Part shown: positions 21,869 to 33,014 of the stretch, in pieces
How positions within the stretch are numbered: the stretch's first letter is position 1
Layout: every line of letters starts with the position of its first letter
Assembly (NCBI GenBank): GCA_030512335.1
Contig: JAULSU010000005.1
Span: forward strand, 3,472,001-3,536,000
Length of the DNA stretch: 64,000 nt
DNA from: Immersiella caudata
Taxonomy: Eukaryota; Ascomycota; Sordariomycetes; Sordariales; Lasiosphaeriaceae
Reading direction: 5' to 3'
Notes under the pieces: generated by a model
What the model was told of the DNA's origin: nothing
Databases searched by the model: none
Seen by the model: only the letters and a program-made list of their open reading frames with translations
Translations under genes and position numbers: made by a program

Positions 21869-24491
21869 CTAGAAAGCCTCAGACAAGTCTGAGAAACTCG
21901 GTATCGGCCCATCACAGTTGAAATCCCTCTCATATGCCTTGGCAGGCAAAACGCCCGCCGCCAGGCCCTTCTTGTAGCTCCACTGCGGACTGTTCTTCTA
22001 GTTAGTAAACGCGCTTTGGCCCTTGCAAGTACCAAGAAAAAGGGGTAAACCTACGCAGACTCCGTATCCCAAACCCAATAAAACCACCCCCAGCCCTTCT
22101 CAAAACTCGACATCTGCGCCTCGGCAAACATCCTCAGAAACTTCTTGTATGACTGGGTCCACTCGCTGGCATCTGCGTTCGCCGGTCCGCAGTCACACCG
22201 ATTGTCCATCAGCGGACACCGTGGCGTCGTAACATCAGTACTGGGATCCCCCGTCTTCAACGTTCCCGTCCACCTGTTGCCGTTGCCGACATTGGTGAGG
22301 TGTCGAGTGCAGTCCGTGTCGGCTTGGGACCACTCCGCCACGAGCGTGGGTCCGTAGCCGGTGCCGCGGTTCATGCTGTCGACTGTTTGTTCTGTCCACC
22401 CGGCGCAGGCGTAGCGGACCTTTTCGGAGTGGTTGAAGACGATCTGGTTGGTGTTGAAGATGACGTACTGGTGGACGTCGAGGGCGGCGCGGTCGAGACC
22501 CTGGAGTTCGCCTTGCCATTTGGTGAGGCCACGGAAGCCATCGCCGAAGACAACGATGGCGTCTTTGACGCCGTTCCCGCGGATGATCTTGTGAGCGTTT
22601 TCAGTCCATTGGAGGACGGTGGGGACGGAGAGTTCGGTCATTTTGGGCTCGTTAGCAAGGCCGTAGTGGGAAATGATGTTTTTGTAGCGGGGCTGGGCAA
22701 AGAATTTGGAGAGGCGGTCGTGGACGTCGAGGGAGCGCTGGGCATTGCGGTCGCCGTCAGTGCCGTTGAGCCAACCGATGGCGCCGAGGCGGCCGCTGTG
22801 GTTCCAGCCGTTTTGGCTGCCAGGGAGACCGTGGAGGTCGAGATTGACACGGAGGCCGTACTTACGGCACCATTCGATGCTTCGGAGGAGGTAGCGCCAG
22901 GAGGTCCGAAAGAGGTAGGGCTCATCATCGTAAGTTTGGACTGCCCAGTAGGAGAATGGGATGCGGACGTGGTCGAGCCCCGCGGCTGCGATCTCTTTGA
23001 AGGTGTCCTCTGTGATGAAGGTGGCGTAGTGCTTCTCGAGGACGCCTTCGCAGCGGGACCCCAAGTAGGCACACAAGGTATACTCGTCCACGATTCCCAT
23101 CCGGCGGTCGTACTCGAAGAGAGATGGCGTAATGAAGGGCTCCAGTGAAAGCCAACCTCCAACATTGACGCCTCGAGCAGGTCGCTTAGCGTAGTCTCCC
23201 CACGGCTTGTCGAGGGGCGGTGTGTGCTCATTTGCCGACTTTGAGTCGTCCCATTTCGAGAAGAGGCCCATGACTGGGAGGTCTCCAACTGTTTGCGCGG
23301 TGTAAGTGAGATTGAAGCCTGTGGTATCGGCCCACTTGAAGGGATTCAACCAGTTTGGCGCATCTTTGGGAATGCTGGTAGGATCGATCGAGCTGAGCCC
23401 TCCAGATTCCATTTCATTTCCTTCACCGCTGTCGCCATCGTCCCCGGAGTTCTTCTTACTCACTACCACCGCGATGGCGATGATGAGAATGATGGCGAGG
23501 ACGATACCAACGCCAATCATAATCCCTGCCAGTGTCAGCAAGCACTCCCATGCATCAACTCTGTCCCAGGACACTTACAGAGCTTCCTTTTCCTCTTCTT
23601 CGCCGCCTCCTCACTGTATTCTTCCTTCTCTTTATCCAAGCTATCGTCGTAGCTGTTGCTCCACCCCCCGCCCCTCAACCTCCTATCCTTCTTCCCCCTC
23701 CCCTCCTCTAACACCGCCCCGCTCACCACTCTCGCCCCGCTTCTCCTCCTCATCTCTGGTGCTTTCTCACTTCTTCTCCTTCTCATTCTATCGTCGTCAC
23801 CGTCATCATCATCCGCCACCCCAAGATACTTCCCCTTCTCCCTCTTCGGCTTAGAGGTCGCACGTCGATAATCGTACTCATCCTCAGAAGCCATCACTCT
23901 CTCCCTCCTCGCCGCAGACTCTCTTCTTTGCGTCGATTCCCTCCTCCTTCTATCGTCGTCATCGTCCCTCCTCGTCCGATCCGCCCTCCTCGACTCTTCC
24001 CAAGCAGCACCCAGCGACAAACCCCCCACCACCGCCGCCGCTGCCGGTACCGCTTCACCCCTAACCCTCGACTCTCTCCTCCTCTCCCCCCTCGACCTCT
24101 CTTCCCCCCTAGTTCTACTCTCCCTTCTCTTACCCTCCCCCCCAGACTCCCCCCTCATCCTCTCCCTCTCCCTTTGCACTTCCCTCTCCCATTCCCTATC
24201 TCTTTCCAACTCCCTTTCCCTCGCTCTCTCTCTCGCGCGCTCTCGGTCCCGCCGAGGCGACGGCGTCGCATCTTGTGCGCCAACACTGTGCCGCCGGGTT
24301 CGCGCATTTTGTGTGTTGAGCTGGGCGAGGGCTGCGGCGGAGAGTTCGCGATCGGTGGAGGTGGAGTTTGTGGTTTGGTCGCGCGAGGAGGCGGAGCGCT
24401 TCTTGCGGTGGGTTTGATGTGGGTTTGTGGAGGAGTCGCGACGGCGGTGGTGGCGCTCGCCATCGCGGTCACGAGAGCTGTCGCCGGGCAT
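21869..24491 (-). CDS. exgD: Membrane-anchored GH5 glucan exo-1,3-beta-glucosidase (exgD type)
   Basis: Cell-wall glucan-modifying enzyme. Exons: 23579-24491, 22055-23525 and 21869-21989; introns 23526-23578 and 21990-22054; 834 residues. The first 300 residues are a cytosolic, highly charged Arg/Glu/Asp-rich region. A single membrane segment follows (about 306-326, IMIGVGIVLAIILIIAIAVV), making a type II protein. The catalytic domain shows RGVNVGGWLSLEPFITP, DLHGLPGSQNGWNHSGR, the acid/base Glu about 597 in YGLANEPK, and the nucleophile Glu about 702 in LVAEWSQADTDC. The last exon gives the conserved ending PQWSYKKGLAAG..KAYERDFNC. This matches Aspergillus exgD in layout. It is divergent from the BCKDH E1-beta gene. 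Confidence 0.95.
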
Positions 24492-25243
24492 TTTTGAGGT
24501 CCGGTCGATTGGGTTGATTGGGCTGGAATGTGGCGGTGGAATGTGACGTTGGGTGGTCGTTATTGCAGGGCGGTGGACATGGAATGTGGTTGTGGACGCA
24601 TAATTGAAGGTATACGAACTATTTTCTGCGATTCACAATCATGCGCGATTCGTTCCAAATGGACGAGGTCGGCGTGCTTGGTAGGTAATGTCTGTCCTGC
24701 CACGTCATTTTGTGATTCGTTGGTCGGCGCTGCGCAGCGAACAAGCAAAGAAGTTTGCCGGCGATTGTTGGCTGGGCAACGCGGCTATCGGCAACGCCAG
24801 CCAAGACAGTGACAGACAGCTACACCAATTACGTCATGGTAAGCTGTTGTGAGATGTCAATTCAGGTCCCGAGTCGAGCAAACGGTCAATTGTGTAGACG
24901 AAACCAACCCAAGCCGTTGGTTTGACAATTCCACTGTTTCGACACCATCCGCCGGGCCTGGATGAGGTGGTTCTCCCAGCGGGGCCAGTCAGCGGTCGGC
25001 TACAGTGCTTGCATGAGGGACGGTTCACGCGGCAAAGCGGGGCCCCGCACAGCTCCCCCGAACCCCCCAATTGGTTTCCTGGGGTCAGCAACCCAAAGCC
25101 GGTGCAAGCCGCCCGAGCACCATCATCCCTCACCTCGTCCAACTTCACTCGCAACGCTCGCACCTTTTCCGTGATGTGGACCTCGCCTTTGACACCCAAT
25201 TCCACACCCCACCTCCAACCCTCTCTCCCACCAGATATCCAAA
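24492..25243. promoter_or_regulatory. Divergent promoter region between exgD and BCKDH E1-beta
   Basis: 752 bp lie between the two start codons. No open frame of interest is present. The side near 25100-25240 is pyrimidine-rich, as is common in fungal 5' UTRs. Confidence 0.5.
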
Positions 25244-26511
25244 ATGAAAGCCCGACCTATTCGCACGCTATCCCGGGCGCTGTCCCGTCCGACACACCCT
25301 CTCCGGATCGCCGCCCTCCCCTCTCTCCACCGCCACTACTCAACCCACCCGCCCAACGCGCGCCTCAACCTCCCAACCGACTACTCCATGACCCCCCTCC
25401 TCGCCCATGCCTCCCAAACCGCCCTCGCCAATCCGGAACTTCCCCCCTCCGTCCGCAACGGTACCACCAAGCGCATGAACCTCTTCCAAGCCGTCAACGA
25501 CGCCCTCTCCATATCCCTCGCCGAAGACGAATCCGTCCTCATATTCGGCGAGGATGTCGCCTTCGGCGGAGTCTTCCGCTGCACCTCCAAACTCGCCGAG
25601 ACGTACGGCGCAGACCGTGTCTTCAACACACCGCTTTCAGAACAGGGTATTATGGGATTTGCCATTGGCGTCGCGGCCGAGGGGATGCGCCCCGTCGCGG
25701 AGATACAGTTTGCGGATTACGTGTACCCTGCGTTCGACCAGCTTGTCAACGAGGCGGCCAAGTTTCGGTATAGGGATGGCGCGTGCGGCAGGAGCGTGGG
25801 CGGCATGACGGTGAGGATGCCGTGCGGTGGGGTGGGGCACGGGGCGTTGTATCATTCACAGAGCCCGGAGAGCTTGTTTACGCATATTCCGGGGTTGAGG
25901 GTGGTGATGCCGAGGTCGCCGGTGCAGGCGAAGGGGTTGCTGCTGGCGGCGATACGGAGCAATGACCCGGTTATTTTCATGGAGCCGAAGATTTTGTATC
26001 GGGCTGCGGTGGAACAGGTGCCGACGGTGCCGTATGAGTTGCCATTGTCGAAGGCAGAAGTACTGAGGGAGGGAGGGGATGTCACGGTGATTTCGTACGG
26101 GCAGCCGTTGTACAAGTGCAATGCGGCGATTGAGCAGATCGAGAAGGATATGCCGGGGGTGAAGGTGGAGTTGATTGATTTGAGGACCATTTATCCTTGG
26201 GATAAGGAGGCGGTGTTCAAGAGCGTGAGAAAGACGGGGAGGTGTATTGTGGTGCACGAAGCAATGGTCAACGCTGGCGTGGGCGCCGAGGTCGCGGCGG
26301 CGATTCAAGAGGATGCGGAGACGTTCGTTCGTATGGAGGCGCCGGTTATGCGCGTTGCGGGGTGGAGCATACATACGCCGCTGCTATATGAGGCGTTCAA
26401 CGCTCCTGACGTTGCGAGTAAGTTCCTCCTGGAAGGAGGGGTTTAGTTAAATCGGTGCTAACAGTGACCCCAGGGATATACGACAGCATCAAAAAGGTCA
26501 TGGGATTTTAG
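25244..26511 (+). CDS. 2-oxoisovalerate dehydrogenase E1 subunit beta, mitochondrial
   Basis: Beta half of the E1 component of the branched-chain keto-acid dehydrogenase complex, which breaks down valine, leucine and isoleucine derivatives in mitochondria with thiamine diphosphate. Exons 25244-26417 and 26474-26511; intron 26418-26473; 403 residues. An Arg/Ser-rich presequence (MKARPIRTLSRALSRPTHPL) fits mitochondrial import. The core reads RMNLFQAVNDALSISLAEDE, IFGEDVAFGGVFRCT, NTPLSEQGIMGFAIG, and HEAMVNAGVGAEVAA. The short final exon supplies the conserved tail RIYDSIKKVMGF; without the splice the frame ends in a non-conserved LLEGGV. The assignment is secure. Confidence 0.96.
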
Positions 26512-27396
26512 GGGCAAGCTGGGGTTCGGGGTTTTGGCGCATTTGTGGACGACATGGCGCAAGGAGTTCCGAAGCATGCAGTGCAGCATTATAGACCCTT
26601 CGCAAGAAGTAGAGTCGTGGCCGTTGACAGCAAGTGTGAGTTTGAAAATCAAAGAATATCAAGTTCACTCTGGCAGGTTCTATGACTTCCCTCCAGTTCC
26701 CCTCGTCATACCGGCCCGGCTTGACTCGAGGGCCAAGAATGGTTATCTGTTTGATTGTTACAGAGGTCCCACTAGCCTTAGCATGCTTCCAGAAAAGGGA
26801 GACAAGACAGTGGCGATTGCCGACCCAGTCATATTAGAGACATTGACCACGACAGAGGCTTGGACTCTGACTTTGGCGGGGTTCCCAGCTCTCAGTTTGC
26901 CGCTTTTCAAATGAGTGAGTAATTATTCAACTGAGCCACGGTTTTTTTTGCGATAATCTCGTTCAGTCGCAGACATGCAGAGCTTTCAGGTTGGTTTCCG
27001 TTTTCGACCCTGGCTTCTGAGGTCGGTCCAACTTCCCGCAATCAAATGTGAGGCACAGAATCTTACCACTTAGGTACTCCGCCACCTGTAGGATTTACGC
27101 GGTTGGCTACGGTCTGCGGTGCCACCTCGGTTGGTTCTAGCGGATGAGTTGTAAAGTTGTCGGAAATTACCCGCCGCAGGAACTGGCCGACTCAGCACCA
27201 AGGACGAGTCGGAAAGTAGGTTACCTCCTGGGCGAAGGAACATTTTAATTGACATCTCCTGTGACACTGTCCAGGGCTGATATTCAGTGGCTTTAGAGAT
27301 GGATATAAAATTCAAGATCCGCTCTTCGACAGTCAGCAAAGCTAACTATCTAAATATCAAGAAATAAAAAAAACTATTCGATATTGTCCCACAATC
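26512..27396. other. Intergenic, no convincing gene
   Basis: 885 bp between E1-beta and the small secreted protein gene. A 126-codon frame at 26534-26914 begins 22 bp after the E1-beta stop and has no domain; I treat it as chance sequence in the 3' UTR. The right end contains the promoter of the next gene. Confidence 0.4.
27304..27310 (+). promoter_or_regulatory. TATA box candidate
   Basis: The sequence gatataaaa sits 87-93 bp before the ATG of the small secreted protein gene. That is a normal distance for a fungal TATA box with a short leader. Confidence 0.5.
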
Positions 27397-27903
27397 ATGC
27401 TCTCTCGACTCTTCACCCTGGCTCTCCTCGCAACAACCGCCGCATGCAACCCCATCGCCCAGGCCCCTGAACCTACATCAACTGTGTTGCCCACATCCGC
27501 GACCGCAACAAAAACAACCAGCACCCGCACCAGACCGGAATCGACGAGGGTCTGTGTCCTCACTGATGGCCCCAACCCGGTCATCATTGAAAAGTTTGCT
27601 CGCCCGGATTGTGTCTGCAGGTGCTACAGGGAGGCTTGTGAAAGTTTGAATGTGAGTTGGGCACTTTGGTGTTACCCCTGAGTTAGTGTCAACGCAATGT
27701 TCTAATTGCGAGTCGGTGCAGGCAAAGGGAAGCCGTGAAGACTTCTTGGCATGCATCAACAAGCACTTTGGGCCGAATCCTGTCAACTTTGGGACCGAGA
27801 TGATTGCTGCTTATGGGGCTTGTGTTGGGGTAAGTACTACTCTGTGCTTCGCGGTCAAGGACGGAGTTCTAACTCGAGTTAGGGGACGAGGTGCATCCAA
27901 TAA
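27397..27903 (+). CDS. Small cysteine-rich secreted protein (candidate effector)
   Basis: Three exons: 27397-27651, 27722-27829 and 27883-27903, giving 127 residues. The introns (27652-27721 and 27830-27882) have GTGAGT/GTAAGT donors and keep phase 0. A clear signal peptide (MLSRLFTLALLATTAA) is followed by a Ser/Thr/Pro-rich linker to about residue 50. A compact domain with eight cysteines comes next: VCVLTDG, DCVCRCYREAC, FLACINKHF, and GACVGGTRC near the end. No family is recognised. Size, secretion and even cysteine number fit a small secreted protein or candidate effector; antimicrobial or surface roles are equally possible. A TATA-like box lies about 90 bp upstream. Confidence 0.75.
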
Positions 27904-28121
27904 ACGGGAACGGGGCGGCTTTTCTGCCAGCTGAAATTTGGAATTCAGTAAATGCTGAGGGTCTTTCCAGTGCTGCAGAATAGGTGATCTGGCCAATTTC
28001 ATGCCAGCAGCATAGGTTTTCAGCCAGATGATCCACTCCTCTTGTGCACACCAATCGCATTACACTGTTTATAGCAGTCTTGAAAGTGGTGAATACCTTG
28101 CCCAACAACAAGAACAAGAAT

Positions 28122-28142
28122 AACAACAACAACAACAACAAC
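28122..28142 (+). repeat. (AAC)7 microsatellite
   Basis: Seven AAC units in the region downstream of both the secreted-protein gene (+) and the C2H2 gene (-), within a longer A/C-rich stretch from 28103. Confidence 0.85.
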
Positions 28143-28280
28143 AAACTACCTGCCTGCCTGGATGCGTAGAAGGAATAAAACAACAAAAGTTGACGTCCAT
28201 CAAGGTGACACCCACTGTCCCCGGATAGTACCTTCCCCCTGGCACCCAACTCCAAGTCCTGAATTCTCGTTATTACCAAG

Positions 28281-28982
28281 TCAAACATGTCCCACCTTCA
28301 GTGAAAACCCCTCCATGTACTGGTCTGTGGTTGCCTTGTTCATCTTGTGATAAAGCCGTAGATGTTGACGCAGGTGGTCACGTCGCGTGAATCCATTGTA
28401 TCCTTGGTGTCTGTCGCAGAGGTTGCAGGAATACAGCCCACCGGACTCCTGGGCACCAGCCTCTCCTGCTATGGCTCGGGTGGAGCGGTAGGAAGCAACT
28501 CTGATATGACGTTTGAGAGCGTCCTGACTGGAAAAAGAAGCTCCGCAGTGACAGGTCGGAACGGTGGAATCGGTGCTGATGTGGTGAAGGGATGAGGGTT
28601 GAAAATCGGGGAGGACAACTTTCGGGGTCTTGCCAACGTCGGCCAGCCGTATGCGAGCGTTCTCATCTGCTATGCTACAGATACTCGCGTTGATGTCGTG
28701 TTCTATGGCAAGTAGAGGCGCAAAGCAAAACTCAGAGACATGAGGAAAAGCCTTCCCAATCGTGATTGACTTTGGACCAGTGTCGACGGTCGAGTGAGGC
28801 AGCCAGTTTTCGCCAAAGACAATGTCATTGGTGGAGCTGCCTCCTACCCTAGAGTCACGGGCTTGAGTTGGGGGGGGGGGGGGGGTAAACCGGCCAAAAT
28901 CGAACCCAGGAGGAGAGATATCGAGGCTGGGAGGAGGTTGACACCCAAAGTTCAGGTCGACTTCGAATTCTTGCATGACCAT
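28281..28982 (-). CDS. C2H2 zinc-finger protein (putative transcription factor)
   Basis: Single open frame of 233 residues. The C-terminal part has two finger-like units. The first is CHCGASFSSQDALKRHI, with the second zinc histidine position unclear (HIRVASYRS). The second is a longer finger, YSCNLCDRHQGYN followed by FTRRDHLRQHLRLYH. The N-terminal 130 residues are low in recognisable features and carry a proline run encoded by a 16-base homopolymer. Similar short fungal C2H2 proteins are abundant and mostly uncharacterised. The start (MVMQEFEV) is the first good ATG of the frame. An upstream exon cannot be excluded. Confidence 0.65.
   Translation of the reverse strand: MVMQEFEVDLNFGCQPPPSLDISPPGFDFGRFTPPPPPTQARDSRVGGSSTNDIVFGENWLPHSTVDTGPKSITIGKAFPHVSEFCFAPLLAIEHDINASICSIADENARIRLADVGKTPKVVLPDFQPSSLHHISTDSTVPTCHCGASFSSQDALKRHIRVASYRSTRAIAGEAGAQESGGLYSCNLCDRHQGYNGFTRRDHLRQHLRLYHKMNKATTDQYMEGFSLKVGHV
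28870..28885 (+). repeat. Poly-G(16) homopolymer inside the C2H2 gene
   Basis: Sixteen consecutive G on the plus strand, read as C on the coding strand, encode the FTPPPPPTQA stretch of the 28281-28982 protein. Runs this long are prone to slippage, so the frame across it should be treated with care. Confidence 0.9.
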
Positions 28983-30337
28983 CCCATGTCAGCGGACGAA
29001 CAGCAAGTGAGAGAGCCACCACCCTGTAGCATGGCGCAGGTGGGAATGTGAACGGCGGGATTGGCGTGGATAGCATTGCAAAAACTTCTAAACCGCCCTA
29101 ATAACATGAAAATAGGGTGGTGGGCCAAGTGAGGCGAATTCTGTGATTGGACAGCGCCGCCTTGTCGACCTCAGAATCTGCCTGCCTGTAGATGGAAGCA
29201 CAGTGAGGCGAATTTCCCCAGCCAACCAAAGTCAATATCGCCCCCCCGAATGCATAAAACTTTGAAAAGTTTAGTTCATCCCCTCGCGCGAGGTCAAACT
29301 TTCAGTGAAGTTCGGGTTTTGCATACAAATAGCGGCAGTCCGACCTTGCTTCCATCCTACTTTCCATTGACTAGCCCCTCGACCCCGATCAAAATTGTAG
29401 CGCAGTCTCTTCCTGGCTTCTGCCCTCGCCAACGTCCCCTTGGCCCTGTCGCCCGGTGCCCATGGGGTGATTTCCAGACGGATCTTCTGAGCGAAGAGGC
29501 CTCACTTTTCGACATCTGCACATGCCACCGACACAAGATACTATAGGGAGATGGACGACAACAAACAGCCCGACTAGGCGGCAGTCACCAAGGATTCTAC
29601 GTTAGGGTGAGTTTGGAGCACTACCGATGGTTTATCATCGGCGTCCGAACGGAAGGTCTACTTTTGGTAGAGCACAATTTTTGGACCTTGAGCTTCCAGT
29701 AAGAGACAAGCAAGACATGGCGATTGACAAACAACTAAATGAGTGTGATGCTGACTTCCATCGCAGAACCGTCCACAAGATATCTATCTACCCATCCAAC
29801 TCCTGTTTTTATATCTGGACCGCCGGTTTTCTCCCTCGGCGTTGCGCTCCACATTGGCGGATGTGATCCAGCATTGCATCTGTCTCTTCAACTTCGCGCC
29901 CGCAAACACAGATGTAAGCCGAGGAAAGAAATTGACGACACGTGGTGAGGTGACGACCAAAGTTGTCCTTGCGTGCAGCTGTAGCCAAAAACGGCACCCC
30001 AAACCGCGACACAGACGCTCACGGTGGAAAGTTGTGCTTGGGTTGACTGGCCCAAAGCCGTCCAGTTCCCCACATCCCCTTTACCCTGGCCAACCCTAAC
30101 CCGCATCGTATGAAACCACCCCGCCGTTGCAACACCACGTCCCCATCATCTGCCCCGCATGGGTTTCGACAGCTTGATCTACCCAGGAGCTCCCAGCAAC
30201 GGCTCCAACCCAACCGTGTTCAACAGACGAGCGACTTCAGCGCAACACCGCGCATCCCTCTTCTTTTTGTGTGCCATTGCCATTGTCCAAACGCCATCTA
30301 CCCCGCTACGAAGCACCACATCCTCTCGTGCCCAACC
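28983..30337. other. Divergent intergenic region, no gene recognised
   Basis: 1.36 kb between the C2H2 gene (-) and the actin-capping gene (+). Only short, domain-free frames are present. The last 250 bp before 30338 are pyrimidine/CAAC-rich, as in a 5' UTR. Confidence 0.4.
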
Positions 30338-31470
30338 ATGGCGTCCCACAAGGACATCGTCTCCTCCTTCATCGAAGGCGCCCCTCCCGGCGAGGTAAGC
30401 ATTTCCCCCTTTCTGCCAAGTAGCGTTGCGCATCACCACGCTGACTCGTCTCGCACACACGCAGCTGGCGGACGTGATTGCAGGCATGTCTATCCCTCTC
30501 CCCTCTGGGCCACCAACCGGTGGGCCGCTACGTTTGTCGCAAGTCGAGTCCTGACATGGAACCTGGTCGCAGACATCAAGGCGCTTACGCTCCACGAGCC
30601 GGGCTTGGTTAAGGGCCTCGGCCCGGCGTTCGAGAAGTACAATGAGGAGCAGTTCACCACGGTGAAGTTGCCTGGTGGGAGCCAGCAGGTTGTTGTGACC
30701 TCGCACAGCTCGCTAGGCGGAGGGCGGTATTTTGATGTGGAGAGCTCGTCCAGCTTTGAGTTTGATCATGTTACGAGGGTACGTGATCCGTCTCTAAGGC
30801 GACAAGGTGAGGTGCTGATTCTGTGTGGCAGAAAGCGAGCGCGGTACAGAGTTATGTCTTGGAGGGGCCGCAGAGTGATTTGGTGTGAGTTGAGGAGGAA
30901 TATGTCGGAGTGGGAGAGTGCTGATGAGGGTTGCAGAAAATCGACCATCAAGGCGTTGGGTCCTTATGTCAAGGAGCACTTCCCGAATGCTGCCTATGGC
31001 GCCTACCCGATAGAGAACGATTCGAGGGTTGCGGTTATTATTGTTGCGAACAAATACAGCCCCAACAACTTCTGGTATGGATCAAGAGGGATGGGAAGGG
31101 GCTCGGCTGACAGGAACGCAGGAACGGTCGCTGGCGCTCGCTCTACATCTTTGATCCCTCGTCTGGCACCCTCGAAGGCTCGATAAAGGTCGACGTGCAC
31201 TACTACGAAGACGGTAACGTCCGCCTCCTGACAAACAAGCCCGTGAGCTTGTCCGTGCCGTCTGGGACGGGTGCCGGCCTCGTCAGGGAGGTCGCAAGCA
31301 CGGAGAAGAAGTACCAAGAAGAGCTGAACCGCAGCTTCACGAACCTCAGCGAGGGCGCCTTTAAGGCGTTGAGGAGACAGCTGCCAGTGACAAGGCAGAA
31401 GATTGAGTGGGAGAAGGTGGCCAGCTATCGGGTTGGGCAAGATATTGGTGGTGGCAGCTCGCGGAGATAG
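30338..31470 (+). CDS. cap1: F-actin-capping protein subunit alpha
   Basis: Alpha half of the heterodimer that caps barbed ends of actin filaments, acting at cortical actin patches. Six exons: 30338-30394, 30465-30483, 30573-30778, 30832-30884, 30937-31074 and 31122-31470, giving 273 residues. The 19-nt exon 2 encodes LADVIA plus one base and is followed by an intron with a GC donor (30484-30572). This splice is needed to rebuild LADVIADIKALT. Family blocks include MASHKDIVSSFIEGAPPGE, VQSYVLEGPQSDLVKSTIKA, ANKYSPNNFWNGRWRSLY, and the C-terminal actin-binding segment TRQKIEWEKVASYRVGQDI. The assignment is secure. Confidence 0.94.
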
Positions 31471-32422
31471 GTTTCGAAGGTGCGGAATGGCAGGTCTACG
31501 CAGAGAGAAGAAATAACGAATCCTCCTTGGTGAAGCGGAGCAGACAAGATGCTCGAGGCGAAGAGTGCTCCGGGTTTATTTTTCGATGCTGGGAGTTGAT
31601 GCGGAGGTCGATCCCGTCCCTGGATCCCGATAAACAGAGGAGGGGTGTGCGATTCCGTCTTTGATAAGAATTTGGAGTGGCGTTCCCCAGTTTGGCTAGG
31701 GTAGAGGTAAAATATTACCAAACGGCGAAATACGCTGCTGCTATCGCTGGGCTGCCTTGCGGATAAGGGCGGCCGATGTCAAGAGGGGTTCGCAACAGCT
31801 TCGGTTCATGTGCGCGCCCTCTCGAGCGAGTGGGCGGCACTTCGAAAGTCCTTGTCCAGATCTTCTGCGGCCCCTTTTGAATACTCCATTGGATGCGAGT
31901 CAATCTCTCGGCTCCCGTGGATACCGACCTCCCGAATCGCACGACTTGGTAGGCGGCGAATCAGAGAATGTACTCGCATCATATGGGCGGCTTTCAATTG
32001 GTCAACGCCATTACCGGGGTTGTTTTGGCGAGGAGCTAAGGTAACGTTCGGGGGTTCGCCAGTTCCTGGGATGATAATCCGCCAGTTTGTCGAAGACTCT
32101 CTTCTTCCAACACAGACGCCCAGACCAGCACCCTGACCTTCATTTTCTGCTGCCCTTCGCGATAAAATCCAAAAAAATTGCCTTCGCGTTGCCAGTCCCC
32201 CGCCGTCGAAGAATCGCAGATTGACTTTGTACGTTGCTCTCCCCCTTCTCCACTCGTCGGCGCAATCTCTTGGCACCACCCATCGGTCCTCCGAAGCTGT
32301 GTAGGCCGGGGTATTTCTCGTTTTCCCAAGAGAGCTTTCGCGCAATCTAGATTTTTCACTAATAGCGAAACTGGCCAGATCACGAACTTTGCGCGCTTAT
32401 CGCCAACCACACAACCGACACA
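31471..32422. other. Intergenic region upstream of cytochrome b5
   Basis: About 950 bp with no recognised gene. The open frames present on both strands (up to 191 codons) overlap the next gene's promoter and show no domain. Confidence 0.4.
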
Positions 32423-33014
32423 ATGGCCTCTACTCAGGAGTTCACCTACCAGGACGTTGCCGAGCACAACACCAAGAAGGATCTCTACCTTGTGATCCAC
32501 GACGTCGTTTACGATGCAACCAAGTTCGTCGATGAGCATCCGTAAGTTCTCACCCAGATTATACACGTCGCCGGTCACAATCCAGCATTCTCCGGCATCG
32601 GTTCTCCCCATCTGTTCTCGGCGCTAACATTGGCTCCGAATAGCGGCGGTGAGGAGGTCCTTCTCGACGTCGCCGGCCAGGATTCTACCGAGGCGTTTGA
32701 GGACGTTGGCCACAGCGACGAGGCCCGCGAGACTCTCGAGGCCCTCAAGGTCGGTGTGCTGAAGCGCAAGGTAAGATGACCGCCTGCTCCCCTCATTTAG
32801 TAATACGCGGGACCCCATCAGCGTTGCTGACACGTTTGCACAGTCTGGTGACCCCAAGCCCAAGACTCCCCTCCCCGGTGCCGTCGCCCCGGCTGCCAAC
32901 ACACAGAGCGCCGGTCTCGGCGTTGGTCTCTACGCGATCGTCCTCATCGGCGGTCTCGCTGCCTTCTACGCCTACCAGTACCTCCAGCAACAGCAGGGTG
33001 CGCAGAAGGCTTGA
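32423..33014 (+). CDS. cyb5: Cytochrome b5, ER tail-anchored
   Basis: Small heme electron carrier that supports fatty-acid desaturation, sterol synthesis and P450s at the ER. Exons 32423-32541, 32644-32770 and 32844-33014; 138 residues. The heme domain has FTYQDVAEHNTKKDLYLVI, the axial-ligand motif HPGG (split by intron 1 between the two bases ending CC and the next C), and the second heme histidine in DVGHSDEARE. A Pro-rich linker leads to a C-terminal anchor LYAIVLIGGLAAFYAYQYL with a short Q-rich tail facing the lumen. The start gives the usual MASTQEFTYQDVAEHN. Confidence 0.95.

Noticed and set aside
22300..23148. 282-codon open frame antisense to exgD
   Set aside because: It is the shadow of a GC-rich catalytic-domain exon; the sense strand has full GH5 motifs and proper splicing.
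24922..25773. 283-codon plus-strand frame overlapping the E1-beta gene
   Set aside because: Pro/Arg-rich out-of-frame reading of the E1-beta 5' end; the E1-beta frame is clearly the real one.
26534..26914. 126-codon frame just after E1-beta
   Set aside because: No domain, no promoter space (22 bp from the preceding stop), no conserved look; more likely 3' UTR.
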